Source: an uncultured Planctomycetota bacterium
GTDB taxonomy: Bacteria > Planctomycetota > Phycisphaerae > UBA1845 > Fen-1342
DNA length: 64,000 nucleotides
NCBI GenBank assembly: GCA_900696525.1
Contig: CAADGL010000011.1
Coordinates: 281,459 to 345,458 of the forward strand
Direction: 5' to 3'
Part shown: one piece after another, positions 18,006-27,473 of the stretch
How positions within the stretch are numbered: position 1 is the stretch's first letter
Layout: each line of letters begins with the position of its first letter
The notes under the pieces: model-generated
The model's input: the letters and a program-made list of their open reading frames with translations, nothing else
Told to the model about the DNA's origin: nothing
The model's database searches: none
Program-made: the position numbers and the translations under genes

Positions 18006-18253
18006 CGGTTCGCGGCGGCCCGCTCGCGGACAATCCTGCTCAACCAAGGCCCGATAGCGACCACTCCGCACAACTGGCAAGCCGCGCCCTGTGCCGCGCG
18101 AGCGGTGCGCCGTCGCCGGTTTGTGGGGCGGCGCGGGGGGACATTTCGCATGCTTCCCACATGAAGTCGAAAGCGCCGGCGACGAGGGGTTTGTCGGCCG
18201 CGCTTCTCGGACGCCAGGGTGAGAAGCCGCAGATGCGATCGGAGGGGGCCAGG

Positions 18254-18466
18254 ATGACGGTCACAGAGAGCAACTCCGCCAGCCATTCGGTGACGATGAT
18301 CTGCCCGAATCTGAACTGCGGGCGGACGGTCACGACGCCGAGCAGCAACCGCGGCCGCACGGCGCGCTGTCCGTACTGCAACGCGCTGTTCCGCGTCCCG
18401 CAGGAATCGAGCCACACCGGCGATGGGCACCGGTCGCCTGTGCCCGGCAAGGGCGGCGGGGCCTGA
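18254..18466 (+). CDS. Small zinc-ribbon protein
   Basis: A 70-aa protein with a four-cysteine knuckle (CPNLNC ... CPYC) of the type that reads MICPNLNCGR; both halves are intact. A purine-rich GGAGGGGGCC precedes the ATG. The Ser/Thr-rich ends are probably disordered. Small planctomycete proteins with such ribbons are often annotated zinc-ribbon domain proteins of unknown role. It lies 91 nt ahead of the TPR gene on the same strand and may be co-transcribed. An earlier in-frame ATG at 18233 is possible. Confidence 0.55.
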   Translation: MTVTESNSASHSVTMICPNLNCGRTVTTPSSNRGRTARCPYCNALFRVPQESSHTGDGHRSPVPGKGGGA

Positions 18467-18557
18467 TCCATCCGAGTGCGCGAGAGGGCGGCCGGTCGGC
18501 AAAGGACCGCGCCGCGGCGGCTGACAGTCAGACCGTGCGCCAGGGGGGGCGGGGGAC

Positions 18558-20243
18558 ATGAGCTATCTATTGGAGACGCTGGGGCGCGGGCTCCTGCGCC
18601 GGCTCACCGAAGCGTTCCGAACACAACTACCTTTGATGGATGACGACACGGCGGCCCGGCTAGAACCGCGCGTCGCCGACTGCCCGTCGTCGATCGACCT
18701 GCGGCTGCGGCTCGGGCTGTGTTACCTGCGCGAGCAGCGCTCGTCGGACGCGCGGCGATTGCTCGAAGCCCTGGTGGCCGAGTCTCCGCAATCCAAGCCC
18801 GCATGGCTGGCGCTGGCCTGCGTCTATGACGAGCTGGGCCTCGCAGAACCGGCCGACGCGGCGCTGGACGAGGCCGCGCAGCAGGACGGGCGCGACCCGG
18901 CGATCGCGTTCGCGCGCGGCCTGATCGCGGAGCGCGGCGGTGACGTCGGCGCGGCCCGGCTGCAATACCGGCACTCGGCCGATCTGTGTCCGGGGCTGCG
19001 CAACGCCTACGAGCGGCTGGCGGCCCTGGCGGTGCGCGAGGCCGACTGGACGTCGGCGATCGAGCACTACCGCATGCTGGCCGACCTCGAGCCCGGAGAC
19101 CTCGACGCGCAGCTCACGCTCGCATCGCTCTATCTTCAGTCGGGCTTTCCGGAGCACGCGGTCGATGCGTTTCAGCGGACGCTGCTGATCGAGCCCGAGT
19201 GCAGCGACGACGCGCTCGAGGCCGTCGAGGACCTGGCCAGCGACGGCCAACTGCAACAGGCCATCGGCGCCGTCGAGCGCCTGGTGGAGCAGTACCCGGG
19301 GACGGCGGAGCTGCACGTCCACCTCGCGGACCTCTACGTGAAGTCCGGCGCGGACGACCGGGCCGTCCGGCACTACCGGGCAGCGCTCGAGCTCCACCCG
19401 GGGTTCGTCGAGGCGACCGTGAAGCTCGGCACGCAGCATCTGCGCGCCGGGCGGCTCGCCGAGGCGGCCCGGGCCTTCAACACCGCGGCCGAGCTCAACG
19501 ATCGGCTCGTGACGGCGTTCGTGGGGCTGGGACTGGCGCAGCTCGCGTGCACGCGGACTGCCGAAGCGGAGGCCACGCTCGACCTGGCCGCCAGTCTCGA
19601 TCCGAACAGCAACCTGCTGCTGGCCGAGAGTGCCCGGCTGTACCTGCGTTCGCGCAGCGCCGAGCGCTGCGCCCTGGAACGGCACGCCGAATGGGAAACG
19701 GAGAGCGAGCGCGGCGACGACCTGCTGGTCGAGGCGCTGCGCCGTCAGCAGCGCGGCCTCATCGCGGCGCCGCGGCGCGCGGACCTGCGCTATCGCTACG
19801 GGCTGCTGCTGCGCCAGTCGGGCCATCCGCAGCGCGCCATCGAGGAGCTGCGCGAGGCGGTGGCGATCGACCCGATGTTCACGCGCGCCCAGCTCAAGCT
19901 GGGGCTGCTGCTGCGGCAATCCGGCCAGGCGGACGAGGGGTTGCGGGCGCTGCGCTCGGCGCTGCTCCCGGAGCCGCAGCACGTCAAGTCGCACTACCAG
20001 CTCGCATTGCTGTTCACCGAGCCGGCCCGGTTCCACCTGGCCCTCGACACGTTTCTGTACGACGGCCCCGGCTCGCGCAGCGCCTTCGAGCACAACCTCG
20101 CGCTGGCGCTCGAAAACGTCGGACTCCTCGATCGCGCCGCCGCCGCCTGGCGCTCGCTGTGCGAGGACAGCTCCTCCGCCCTGCGCAGCGAGGACCGCAT
20201 CTCATCGTTCTGCCTGCCGGGGAGCATCGACGCCGGCCTGTGA
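18558..20243 (+). CDS. TPR-repeat protein
   Basis: The 561-aa product consists of about a dozen tetratricopeptide-like helix pairs from residue 35 onward (for example LGLCYLREQRSSDARRLLEA, LASLYLQSGFPEHAVDAFQR, YGLLLRQSGHPQRAIEELRE). No signal peptide, membrane segment or enzyme domain is visible, so a cytoplasmic scaffold is inferred. The first 35 residues (YLLETLGRGLLRRLTEAFRT) are amphipathic and could contact a membrane. Partners are unknown. Confidence 0.82.
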   Translation: MSYLLETLGRGLLRRLTEAFRTQLPLMDDDTAARLEPRVADCPSSIDLRLRLGLCYLREQRSSDARRLLEALVAESPQSKPAWLALACVYDELGLAEPADAALDEAAQQDGRDPAIAFARGLIAERGGDVGAARLQYRHSADLCPGLRNAYERLAALAVREADWTSAIEHYRMLADLEPGDLDAQLTLASLYLQSGFPEHAVDAFQRTLLIEPECSDDALEAVEDLASDGQLQQAIGAVERLVEQYPGTAELHVHLADLYVKSGADDRAVRHYRAALELHPGFVEATVKLGTQHLRAGRLAEAARAFNTAAELNDRLVTAFVGLGLAQLACTRTAEAEATLDLAASLDPNSNLLLAESARLYLRSRSAERCALERHAEWETESERGDDLLVEALRRQQRGLIAAPRRADLRYRYGLLLRQSGHPQRAIEELREAVAIDPMFTRAQLKLGLLLRQSGQADEGLRALRSALLPEPQHVKSHYQLALLFTEPARFHLALDTFLYDGPGSRSAFEHNLALALENVGLLDRAAAAWRSLCEDSSSALRSEDRISSFCLPGSIDAGL

Positions 20244-20284
20244 ACGGACGGCGCGCGGCGATCCCGCCCGGCGCGGCCCGGCAC

Positions 20285-20854
20285 TCAGGCGCTCGCCGGC
20301 TCCAGCCCGAGCTCGCGCGCGACCGAGCGCATCGCCGCCACGCAGTTGTCGATGTGCTCATCGAGCTCGATTCCCAGCAGCGCCGCCCCCTGCTCGATAT
20401 CCTGGCGCGACACCGACGCCGCGAACGCCGGCGTCTTCAGCTTCTTGCGCACGCTGCGCGGCTCCAGCCCCTCCAGCCGCCCGGGGCGAACCAGCGCACA
20501 CGCCGTCAGGAAGCCGCAAAGCTCGTCCACCGCGAAGAGCGCCTTGCGGATCGGCCGGTCCCGAGGGAACTCGTCGAGGTTCCAGTCCGCGTGGGCCATG
20601 ATCGCGCCGATGACTTCCTCGTCGACGCCGCGCTCGCGCAGCACCTTGGCGCCCTCGCGCGTGTGTTGCGGAGGATCGGGCTGGCGCTCGTAGTCGAAGT
20701 CGTGCAGCAGTCCGGCCAGGCCCCATTGCTGCTCGTCGGCGCCGAAGCCTCGCGCGTAGCGCCGCATCGCCGCCTCGACCGCCAGCGCGTGTTTCCGCAG
20801 CGAGTCGCTCCGCGTGTACTCGCAGAGCAGGCTCCAGGCCTCATCCCGCGTCAT
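20285..20854 (-). CDS. HD domain phosphohydrolase
   Basis: The 189-aa protein is an HDIG-type HD domain: LRKHALAVEAAMR, LLHDFDYERQPD (the HD pair), HTREGAKVL and AIMAHADWN supply the metal ligands. Members hydrolyse phosphate esters of nucleotides or unknown small molecules. The ATG at 20854 follows GGAGG by five bases; a start four codons earlier is possible. It is the last of a minus-strand set with the zinc-ribbon gene and endonuclease V (gaps of 24 and 43 nt), so one transcript is likely. Confidence 0.85.
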   Translation of the reverse strand: MTRDEAWSLLCEYTRSDSLRKHALAVEAAMRRYARGFGADEQQWGLAGLLHDFDYERQPDPPQHTREGAKVLRERGVDEEVIGAIMAHADWNLDEFPRDRPIRKALFAVDELCGFLTACALVRPGRLEGLEPRSVRKKLKTPAFAASVSRQDIEQGAALLGIELDEHIDNCVAAMRSVARELGLEPASA

Positions 20855-20878
20855 GCCGTCCTCCACCCGCGCCGACCG

Positions 20879-21313
20879 TCAACGCTCGCGCCGCGCCTCG
20901 ACCTCGAACCACGCGTTCCCGCGCTGCACGTCCTGCCCGATCAGCCACAGCCGCACGTCACCACGCGGCCCCTCGATCTCCATCCGGCTGCCCAGCCACT
21001 GCCTGCGACCGCCTACCTCGAGCGCGAAGCGCCGCGCCCGGCGATCCAGCCGCAGCGTGACCCGCGCGCCGTTCGGCAGCGCGCTCGTCAGGCCGTCCCA
21101 CAGCTCGATGCGCGAGCTTTCGGGAGCGATGCGGCGGCTGGGCGCGCCCACGTGCAGGATCGAGAACGCCACCAGGAACGGGGCTCCGCACGCCAGCAGC
21201 GCCAGCCCGATCAGAAACAGCCGCCCGCTCCGCCAGCGCGTCAGCGCCGCCCCGCAACGGCGGCAGTAGTTCCGCTCGCCGGGCTCGCCACATCGTCGGC
21301 AGATCGAGATCAC
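20879..21313 (-). CDS. Zinc-ribbon membrane protein
   Basis: A 144-aa protein. Residues 4-20 hold two CxxC pairs (ICRRCGE, YCRRCG), followed by one membrane helix (LFLIGLALLACGAPFLVAF) and a C-terminal soluble part of about 90 residues with several beta strands (ARVTLRLDRRARRFALEV). The GTG start at 21313 is preceded by AGGAG at about ten bases; no ATG fits the ribbon. The ribbon would be cytoplasmic and the tail on the other side, by the positive-inside rule. Function unknown. Confidence 0.6.
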   Translation of the reverse strand: MISICRRCGEPGERNYCRRCGAALTRWRSGRLFLIGLALLACGAPFLVAFSILHVGAPSRRIAPESSRIELWDGLTSALPNGARVTLRLDRRARRFALEVGGRRQWLGSRMEIEGPRGDVRLWLIGQDVQRGNAWFEVEARRER

Positions 21314-21356
21314 GGGGCTCAGGCTCCTGTTTGTCGAAACTATGTTAGCGCCCTGC

Positions 21357-22052
21357 TCAACCCTGCGGCAATGCGTTTTCGGGCAGCCGCCTGGAGCGCG
21401 TGACGAGCTGGTGCGCGAGGCGCGTCGGCTCCGGCAAGCGGTAGCGCGTCGCGGCCAGCAGCGTGACCCGCTCCGCCCAGGCGGTGTCGCACAGGTGCCC
21501 GGGGCTGACGAACAGCGGACGCACGCCATCCCGCGTCCGCAGCACGACGCCGACCGGCGCGCCGTCGAGCAGCAGCGGCGCCGCGGACCCGCGCCGCTGC
21601 CCGGGTTCTACGTGCTCTCCGATCAGCCGCGACTTCGCGCAGCCGACCGTCGGCACGTTCAGCCACAGCCCCAGGTGGCACGCCAGCCCGAACCGGCGCG
21701 GATGCGCGAGCCCCTGCGCATCGCACAGCACGGCGTCGGGCGGCGAGCGAAGCCGTCGCAGGGCGCGAAGCACGGCCGGCAGCTCGCGGAAGCTCAGCAG
21801 TCCGGGTACGTATGGGAACCGGCAAGGGACGCGAGCCACCTGGTGCTCGATGACACACCGCGTTTGCGCGTCCCACAGGACCACGCCGGCGACGACGGTG
21901 CCGCCATCGGGCGGAAACGCGACGTCGACGCCCGCGAGCAGTCGCGCAGGCCGCGCGGGCGGCCGGAGCCGTACGCGCGGCGCCAGCGCGCGTTGCAGGG
22001 CGATGGCACGGGCCGGCGTTCGCGGCCAGTAGTGCAAGCGGGCGAACCTCAT
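21357..22052 (-). CDS. nfi: Endonuclease V
   Basis: Cuts DNA one base 3' of deoxyinosine, initiating repair of deaminated adenine. The catalytic carboxylates are all visible: Asp in LLAGVDVAF, Glu in LLSFRELPA, and Asp in DAQGLAHPRRFG with its conserved His, followed by PTVGCAKSRL. The length of 231 aa is normal. ATG 22052 is chosen because GGAG lies nine bases upstream and it opens just before the first conserved region; an in-frame ATG seven codons earlier exists. It is probably the first gene of the minus-strand trio. Confidence 0.94.
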   Translation of the reverse strand: MRFARLHYWPRTPARAIALQRALAPRVRLRPPARPARLLAGVDVAFPPDGGTVVAGVVLWDAQTRCVIEHQVARVPCRFPYVPGLLSFRELPAVLRALRRLRSPPDAVLCDAQGLAHPRRFGLACHLGLWLNVPTVGCAKSRLIGEHVEPGQRRGSAAPLLLDGAPVGVVLRTRDGVRPLFVSPGHLCDTAWAERVTLLAATRYRLPEPTRLAHQLVTRSRRLPENALPQG

Positions 22053-22158
22053 GCGGTCACGCTCCAGGAGCATAGCCCGTAACCGCAAACGGCCGATAGA
22101 ACCAGCCTCGGGGACTTGCCCGAGCGGGGTACGCCGGCTTCGTGGCAGCGGGGCTTCG

Positions 22159-22187
22159 TTTGCCTTTTCGAGGGAAGGCACAATAAT
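22159..22187 (+). promoter_or_regulatory. Candidate sigma70-type promoter
   Basis: TTGCCT (22159-22164), a 17-nt spacer and AATAAT (22182-22187) precede the ATG at 22229 with a leader of about 35 nt. Both boxes match the consensus in four or five of six positions and the spacing is ideal. Confidence 0.5.
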
Positions 22188-22228
22188 GGCAGCCCCGGCC
22201 GACCCTTGCCGTACGAAGGACGGATGAG

Positions 22229-23386
22229 ATGCTCGATTACGACGAGGCGCCCAAACCGAACAAGATCAACCGCGCCCGGCTGGTCGCGACGCTGCTGGAG
22301 GTGGCGGGGGTCGTGCTGGCCCTGGGCGCCACGCTCTGGGCCGTAGCCCGGTTCTGGGAGCTGGGTCAGGCCGGCGACCCGATCGCGCCGCCCTCCACCC
22401 AGCCCGCCCCGGGAGCGCTGGTCGCTCCCCATGGCGTGATGGACTTCATCAGCGCCGTGGCCGTGCTGGCGGCCGGCTGGGCCGGAGGCGTGATGTTCTG
22501 GGGGCTCGCCGAACTGGTTCGCCGGCTCGAAACGCTGCCGGGACTGATCGCGGCGCGGCGCGGCGGTGTGACCTGGCCCGCGCCGACGACGGCTCCGGCG
22601 GCGCTCGACGAGCAGCACCTTGAGGGGATCACGGCGCTGCTGCGCGAGCTGCGCGACATCTCGCTGCTCGACGACACGCAGCGGGCCAAGCGCCTCGAGG
22701 CTCAGGGCCGGGCGCTGGCGGCCGACCTGGAGCGCGAGGTGCCGGCGCTGCTGCGCGAACACCGCTGGCGCGAGGCGCGGCGGCGGGTGCAGGACGCACG
22801 CGTGCGCTTCCCGACGCTGGCGCAGTTCGAGGCGCTTGAGCGGCAGATCGAAACGATGCGGGCCCAGGTGGAGGCGCACGACATCGAGTCGGCGGAGCGG
22901 CAGATCAACGACCTGGCGGCGTTGCACGCCTGGGAACGGGCGGCGGACGTGGTGCGCGAGCTGCTGGCGCGACACCCGGACTCGCAGAAAGCCAACGCGC
23001 TGGCGGCGCGCGTCCGCCAGCAGTATGACAAGACCCAGGCCGAGCAGCGTACGCGACTGATGGCCCAGGCGCAGGACGCCGTGCGGGCCCGCGACTGGTC
23101 GACCGCGCTGGCGGCCGCCAACACGATCATCCAGCGCTACCCGCGCTCGCCGGAGGCCGAGGCGCTGCGTCTGCAACTGCCGACGCTCCAGGAGAACGTG
23201 GAGATCCAGACGCGGCAGCGGGCCGAGGCGCGCATCCGCGAGCTGGTGAAGCAGGGCCGCTTCGACGTGGCGCTTCAGAGCGCGCACGAGCTGATCGACC
23301 GCTACCCCAACTCGCCGCAGGCCGAGGCGCTGCGCGGGCAGCTCGCGAAGCTGCACCAGCGCGCCATCGCAATGGGACCGCGCTGA
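22229..23386 (+). CDS. Membrane protein with C-terminal TPR/helical repeats
   Basis: 385 aa. Two transmembrane helices (residues about 18-42 and 72-96) enclose a Pro/Ala-rich loop. From about 130 onward the protein is long, charged and helical, with TPR-like units ending in RHPDSQKANALAAR, RYPRSPEAEALRLQ and RYPNSPQAEALRGQ, the spacing of bacterial outer-membrane assembly TPRs. No enzymatic motif is seen. The cytoplasmic or periplasmic side of the repeats is not decided. It is upstream of fpg by 73 nt on the same strand; a link with repair is not implied. Confidence 0.65.
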   Translation: MLDYDEAPKPNKINRARLVATLLEVAGVVLALGATLWAVARFWELGQAGDPIAPPSTQPAPGALVAPHGVMDFISAVAVLAAGWAGGVMFWGLAELVRRLETLPGLIAARRGGVTWPAPTTAPAALDEQHLEGITALLRELRDISLLDDTQRAKRLEAQGRALAADLEREVPALLREHRWREARRRVQDARVRFPTLAQFEALERQIETMRAQVEAHDIESAERQINDLAALHAWERAADVVRELLARHPDSQKANALAARVRQQYDKTQAEQRTRLMAQAQDAVRARDWSTALAAANTIIQRYPRSPEAEALRLQLPTLQENVEIQTRQRAEARIRELVKQGRFDVALQSAHELIDRYPNSPQAEALRGQLAKLHQRAIAMGPR

Positions 23387-23459
23387 CGGGCCGGGGCCCG
23401 CGATCGTCCCTGAGTACTGAGCACGACGCACTGAGCATCGCACTTGCCTGGAGCTGCGC

Positions 23460-24368
23460 GTGCCAGAGCTGCCCGATGTCGAGGTCTACGTCGAGGCCCT
23501 GCGCGAGCGCGTCGTCGGCCGGCGGCTCGAACGGGCCGCGATCCGCTCGCCTTTCCTCCTGCGCACATTCGAACCGCCACTCGAGGCCGGATGCGGGCGA
23601 GCCGTCGTGAATGTCTCGCGTCTCGGTAAGCGCATCGTCATCGAGCTGACCGACGCCTTCTTCCTCGCCATCCACCTCATGATCGCCGGCCGGCTGCGCT
23701 GGATGAAGCCCGGCGCGGGCCTGCCCGCCCGGATCGCGCTCGCGGTCCTGGAGTTCGAAAGCGGCGCGCTCGTCATCACCGAGGCCGGCCGCAAAAAACG
23801 CGCCGCGCTCCACGTCGCCAGCGGCCGCGCCGCCGTCGAGGCGCTCGGCGCCGGCGGCCTCGAGCCGCTCGCGTGCGACGCCGCACAGTTCGCCGCCGCG
23901 CTGCGCCGCGAGAACCACACCCTCAAGCGGGCGCTGACCGACCCGCGGCTTTTCTCGGGCATCGGCAACGCCTACTCGGACGAGATCCTGCACGCGGCAC
24001 GGCTCTCGCCAGCGATGCTGACAAGCCGCCTGTCGGACCAGCAGGCCGCGCGCCTCTTCGAGGCGACGCGGACGACGCTCGCCGGCTGGGTCGCGCGCCT
24101 GCGAGCGCACTTCGCCGGCCGCTTTCCGGGCCCGGGCGAGATTACGGCGCTTCGCCCCGCATTCGCCGTGCACGGGCGCTACGGAGAACCCTGCCGCGAC
24201 TGCGGAACAACCGTACAGCGCATCCGCTACGCCGAGAACGAGACGAACTACTGCCCGCGCTGCCAGACGGAGGGCCGGCTGCTGGCGGATCGCTCGCTCT
24301 CGCGGCTGTTGCGACAAGGCTGGCCGCGGCGCATCGAGGACCTGCACGACACGCCGCCCGCGCCGTGA
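23460..24368 (+). CDS. mutM: Formamidopyrimidine-DNA glycosylase (Fpg/Nei family)
   Basis: Base-excision repair enzyme for oxidised purines with AP lyase activity. After removal of Met the catalytic Pro starts PELPDVE, and Glu3 is present. The helix-two-turn-helix (SGIGNAYSDEILHAARLSP) and the C-terminal zinc finger CRDC...CPRCQTEGR are intact. The GTG at 23460 gives exactly the required N terminus and has GGAG seven bases upstream. The PDVE rather than PEVE start is common in a subgroup of this family. Whether 8-oxoG (MutM) or pyrimidine (Nei) lesions are preferred cannot be told. Confidence 0.92.
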   Translation: MPELPDVEVYVEALRERVVGRRLERAAIRSPFLLRTFEPPLEAGCGRAVVNVSRLGKRIVIELTDAFFLAIHLMIAGRLRWMKPGAGLPARIALAVLEFESGALVITEAGRKKRAALHVASGRAAVEALGAGGLEPLACDAAQFAAALRRENHTLKRALTDPRLFSGIGNAYSDEILHAARLSPAMLTSRLSDQQAARLFEATRTTLAGWVARLRAHFAGRFPGPGEITALRPAFAVHGRYGEPCRDCGTTVQRIRYAENETNYCPRCQTEGRLLADRSLSRLLRQGWPRRIEDLHDTPPAP

Positions 24369-24395
24369 TGCCCAGGCCGGAGCGGCGGCCTTGCG

Positions 24396-26345
24396 CTACG
24401 GCTGGGCCGAAACGACGCCCCCGGGGGCGCCTGGCTGGGGCGTAGCCGCGGCCGGGTGCGTCGCGGCGCGCCACTGCTGCACGGCGCGGCGTGCGGCGGC
24501 GGCGATGCCGGCGGCGTCGATGCCGGCCTCGGCGAGTTGGCCGCGGCGCGAGCCGTGCTTGTAGAAGTGGTCGACCGCCAGGCCCAGACGGACGATCGAC
24601 TCGGTCGGCAGGCCCAGGCGGTTGGCGGTTTCGAGAACGGCGCTGCCGAAGCCGCCGGCGAGCGAATGATCCTCGACGGTGATGACCGGGCCACCGCGCG
24701 TGACGGCGGTGGTGATCATGTCGTGGTCGATGGGCTTGGCGAAGCGGGCGTTGACGACGGAGAGGAAGACGTCTTCGTCGGCGAGCGTGCGGGCGGCCTG
24801 GAGGGCGTCGGCGACGGTGCTGCCGTAGGCGAGGATGGTGCCGTCGGGCCCATCGCGCATGGGGCGTGAGCGGCCGAGCTCGAAATCTGGGGCCGGGCCG
24901 TGGGCGTCGGGCACGGAGTCGCGCGGGTAGCGGAGGGCGCAGGGCACCTCGAGCGACAGGGCGAAGCGCAAGGCGGCGGCGAGCTCGGGCTCGTCGGCCG
25001 GGGCCATCAGCACCATGTTCTGGAAGCCGCGCAGGTACGCGATGTCGAGGTAGCCGTGGTGCACGGCGCCGTCGCCGCCGACGAGCCCGGCGCGGTCGAT
25101 GCAGAACACGACGGGGAGGCGCTGGAGCACGACTTCCTGGAAGACCTGGTCGAAGGCGCGTTGCAGGAACGTCGAGTAGATGCACGCCAGCGGGCGCAGG
25201 CCGCTCCTGGCCATGCCGGCGGCGATGTCCACGGTGCTGCTCTCGGCGATGCCGCAGTCGAGCACGCGCTCGGGCAGCGCGCCGCGCACTTTGGCCAGCC
25301 CGGTGCCGTCGGGCATGGCGGCGGTGAGCGCGTAGACGCGCGGGTCGGCGCTGGCGAGGTCGATCACCGCGTCGGCCAGAGCCGACGTCCAGCTCTTGCG
25401 GTCGCTCTTGGGAATGGTGGCGGTGGCGCCGGCGACCTGGAACTTGTTGGGGCTGTGGAAGGTGCAGGGGTCGCTGGCGGCCCAATCGCTGCCGCGTCCC
25501 TTCTCGGTGTGAACGTGCAGCAGCACCGGGTGCGCCACGTCCTTGAGCAGCGCCAGCATCTCGACAAGGTGCGACAGGTCGTGGCCATCTACCGGGCCGA
25601 CGTACAGGAAGCCCAACTGCTCGAAGATCTGGTGCGGCGATACGGTCGCCTTCAGGCCCTCCTTCAGATGATCGAGCGCGTCGTAGATGCTCTGCCCGAC
25701 CAGCGGCACCTTCGGCAGGTGCTTGCGCACCTTGCCCTTGACCTCTTCATAAAGCGAGCTGACGCGGAAGCGCGCCAGGTACGACGCCAGCGCCCCCTGC
25801 GTCTTGGCGATGCCCATCGAGTTGTCGTTCAGCACGACCAGGAACTGCCGCTTCAGCGTGCCCGCCTGGTTCAGCCCCTCGAACGCCACTCCGTTCACGA
25901 TGCTGGCGTCGCCGATCAGCGCCACCACGCGCGTGTCACGCCCCAGGGCGCTGTCGCCCCGCGCCATCCCCACCGCCGTCGCGATCGACGTCCCCGCGTG
26001 ACCCACGTCGAACAGGTCGAACGGGCTTTCCGCCGTGCTCGGAAAGCCGCTGATGCCGCCCGCCTGCCGCAGCGTGTCGAAGGCGTCGTTGCGACCGGTG
26101 ATGAGCTTGTGCACGTAGCACTGGTGGCCCACGTCCCACAGCAGCCGGTCGGTGCTGAAGTCGAACACCCGGTGCAGCGCCAGCGTCAGCTCGGTGACGC
26201 CCAGGTTGCTGGCCAGGTGGCCACCGTTGCGGCTGACGACCTCGATGATCCGCTGGCGGATCTCGCCGGCGAGCTGTGCAAGCTGCTCCATCGAGAGCCG
26301 TCGCAGATCCGCGGGGGAGTGAACGCTCCTGAGAATGCTGGTCAT
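24396..26345 (-). CDS. dxs: 1-deoxy-D-xylulose-5-phosphate synthase
   Basis: First enzyme of the non-mevalonate isoprenoid route, using thiamine diphosphate to join pyruvate and glyceraldehyde 3-phosphate. The 649-aa length is standard. Visible are HLASNLGVTELTLALH, DVGHQCYVHK, the ThDP/Mg motif IGDASIVNG...NDNSMGIA, GPVDGHDL, and C-terminal EDHSLAGGFGSAV. The real start is ATG 26345 (TSILRSVHSPADL); the frame extends upstream only by chance. It lies 67 nt downstream of the prenyl diphosphate synthase gene, a known pairing. A Gln/Ala/Pro-rich tail of about 30 residues follows the conserved end. Confidence 0.97.
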   Translation of the reverse strand: MTSILRSVHSPADLRRLSMEQLAQLAGEIRQRIIEVVSRNGGHLASNLGVTELTLALHRVFDFSTDRLLWDVGHQCYVHKLITGRNDAFDTLRQAGGISGFPSTAESPFDLFDVGHAGTSIATAVGMARGDSALGRDTRVVALIGDASIVNGVAFEGLNQAGTLKRQFLVVLNDNSMGIAKTQGALASYLARFRVSSLYEEVKGKVRKHLPKVPLVGQSIYDALDHLKEGLKATVSPHQIFEQLGFLYVGPVDGHDLSHLVEMLALLKDVAHPVLLHVHTEKGRGSDWAASDPCTFHSPNKFQVAGATATIPKSDRKSWTSALADAVIDLASADPRVYALTAAMPDGTGLAKVRGALPERVLDCGIAESSTVDIAAGMARSGLRPLACIYSTFLQRAFDQVFQEVVLQRLPVVFCIDRAGLVGGDGAVHHGYLDIAYLRGFQNMVLMAPADEPELAAALRFALSLEVPCALRYPRDSVPDAHGPAPDFELGRSRPMRDGPDGTILAYGSTVADALQAARTLADEDVFLSVVNARFAKPIDHDMITTAVTRGGPVITVEDHSLAGGFGSAVLETANRLGLPTESIVRLGLAVDHFYKHGSRRGQLAEAGIDAAGIAAAARRAVQQWRAATHPAAATPQPGAPGGVVSAQP

Positions 26346-26412
26346 CCGTATTGCCTTCTGGCGCCGACGCCCGCGGCGTATCCCGCCGCACCGCGATTGC
26401 GCCCCCTGAGGT

Positions 26413-27450
26413 TCAGCGATCACGCTGGATCATGTACTCCGCCAGCAGCGCCAGGTTCCGCCCCAGCGCTCCGTACGGCTCCAGCTCCGCCGTCGCCGAC
26501 GCGACCTCCCGCCACGCCGCTGCGCGGCTCTCCGCCTCGCCGAACGCCGCCGGGTAGGTCTGCTTCGAGGCCGCGGCATCCTTGCGCGTGCGCTTTCCCA
26601 TCCTATCGGGCGTGCCGCCGCAGTCCAGCAAGTCGTCGGCGATCTGAAACGCAAGGCCCGCGTGGCGGCCGTAGGCGGCCAGCCGCTGCTCCTGCTCGGC
26701 CCCCGCGCCGCCGCATATCGCCCCAAGCCGACAGGCGCACTCGATCAGCCGCGCCGTCTTGTGCTCGTGAACGTACCGGACCAGGTCGGCATGCACCGGC
26801 GTTGACTCGCCCGCGAGGTCGGCGGCCTGACCGGCGATCACGTCCCTGACGCCGCAACCCAGCACCTGCGCGAGGCGCGCGCCGAGCGGCGCCCCGGGCG
26901 TCTCCGCCAGAAACGTCAGCGCGTGCGCCAGCAGCCAGTCTCCCGCCAGGATGGCGTTCCCTTCGCCGAAGACGCGGTGGCTGGTCGGGTGGCCCCGCCG
27001 CAGGTCGTCGTCGTCCATCGCCGGCAGGTCGTCGTGGATCAGTGTGAACGTGTGCACAAGCTCCACGGCGATCGCCGCGCGAATCGCCGCCGCCGTCCTT
27101 TCGCTCGGCCGGCGGCTGTCGAGGTCGTTCTCCCAGTCCTCGCCTCCCGCCCCCAATGCGACCCGCGCACACTCGAGCACGAGCACCGGCCGCACGCGCT
27201 TGGCCGGAAGGGTGACGGAGTAATCTACGGCGGCGGGAAGGCGGCTGTGCGACCCGACGCAGCTTTTGCTGCGGTCGATGTGTTCAGAAAGCAGTGCGTC
27301 GACGCGTTTGCGCTGCCGCTCGTACCACGCCTGCCATTTTTCGGACGCGTCCGTTTTCGCGGACGCAGAAGCTGGACCCACGTCTGATGACTCCGGCCGC
27401 GCCAGCGTGACAGGATACCATGCCTTGCCACGGGAGAGATAGGCGGCCAC
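26413..27450 (-). CDS. ispA: Polyprenyl (farnesyl/geranylgeranyl) diphosphate synthase
   Basis: Condenses allylic diphosphates with IPP. Both Asp-rich motifs are present: DDLPAMDDDDLRRG (first) and QIADDLLD (second), with the KRVRPVL substrate-binding region and HEKTARL-like HEHKTARL. Chain length cannot be fixed, but the first-motif DDxxxxD with AM insertion is the bacterial FPP/GGPP type. The 345-aa frame opens with GTG at 27450; about 45 extra N-terminal residues compared with typical IspA suggest that an internal start may be used. It precedes dxs in the same direction. It ends close to the HlyD-like gene start region of the next upstream gene (24 nt). Confidence 0.88.
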   Translation of the reverse strand: MAAYLSRGKAWYPVTLARPESSDVGPASASAKTDASEKWQAWYERQRKRVDALLSEHIDRSKSCVGSHSRLPAAVDYSVTLPAKRVRPVLVLECARVALGAGGEDWENDLDSRRPSERTAAAIRAAIAVELVHTFTLIHDDLPAMDDDDLRRGHPTSHRVFGEGNAILAGDWLLAHALTFLAETPGAPLGARLAQVLGCGVRDVIAGQAADLAGESTPVHADLVRYVHEHKTARLIECACRLGAICGGAGAEQEQRLAAYGRHAGLAFQIADDLLDCGGTPDRMGKRTRKDAAASKQTYPAAFGEAESRAAAWREVASATAELEPYGALGRNLALLAEYMIQRDR

Positions 27451-27473
27451 TGGCCGATAGAGGTCGTCGTTCT

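Noticed and set aside
24900..26849. 649-codon plus-strand frame opposite dxs
   Set aside because: Antisense shadow of a confident dxs gene; no recognisable domain.
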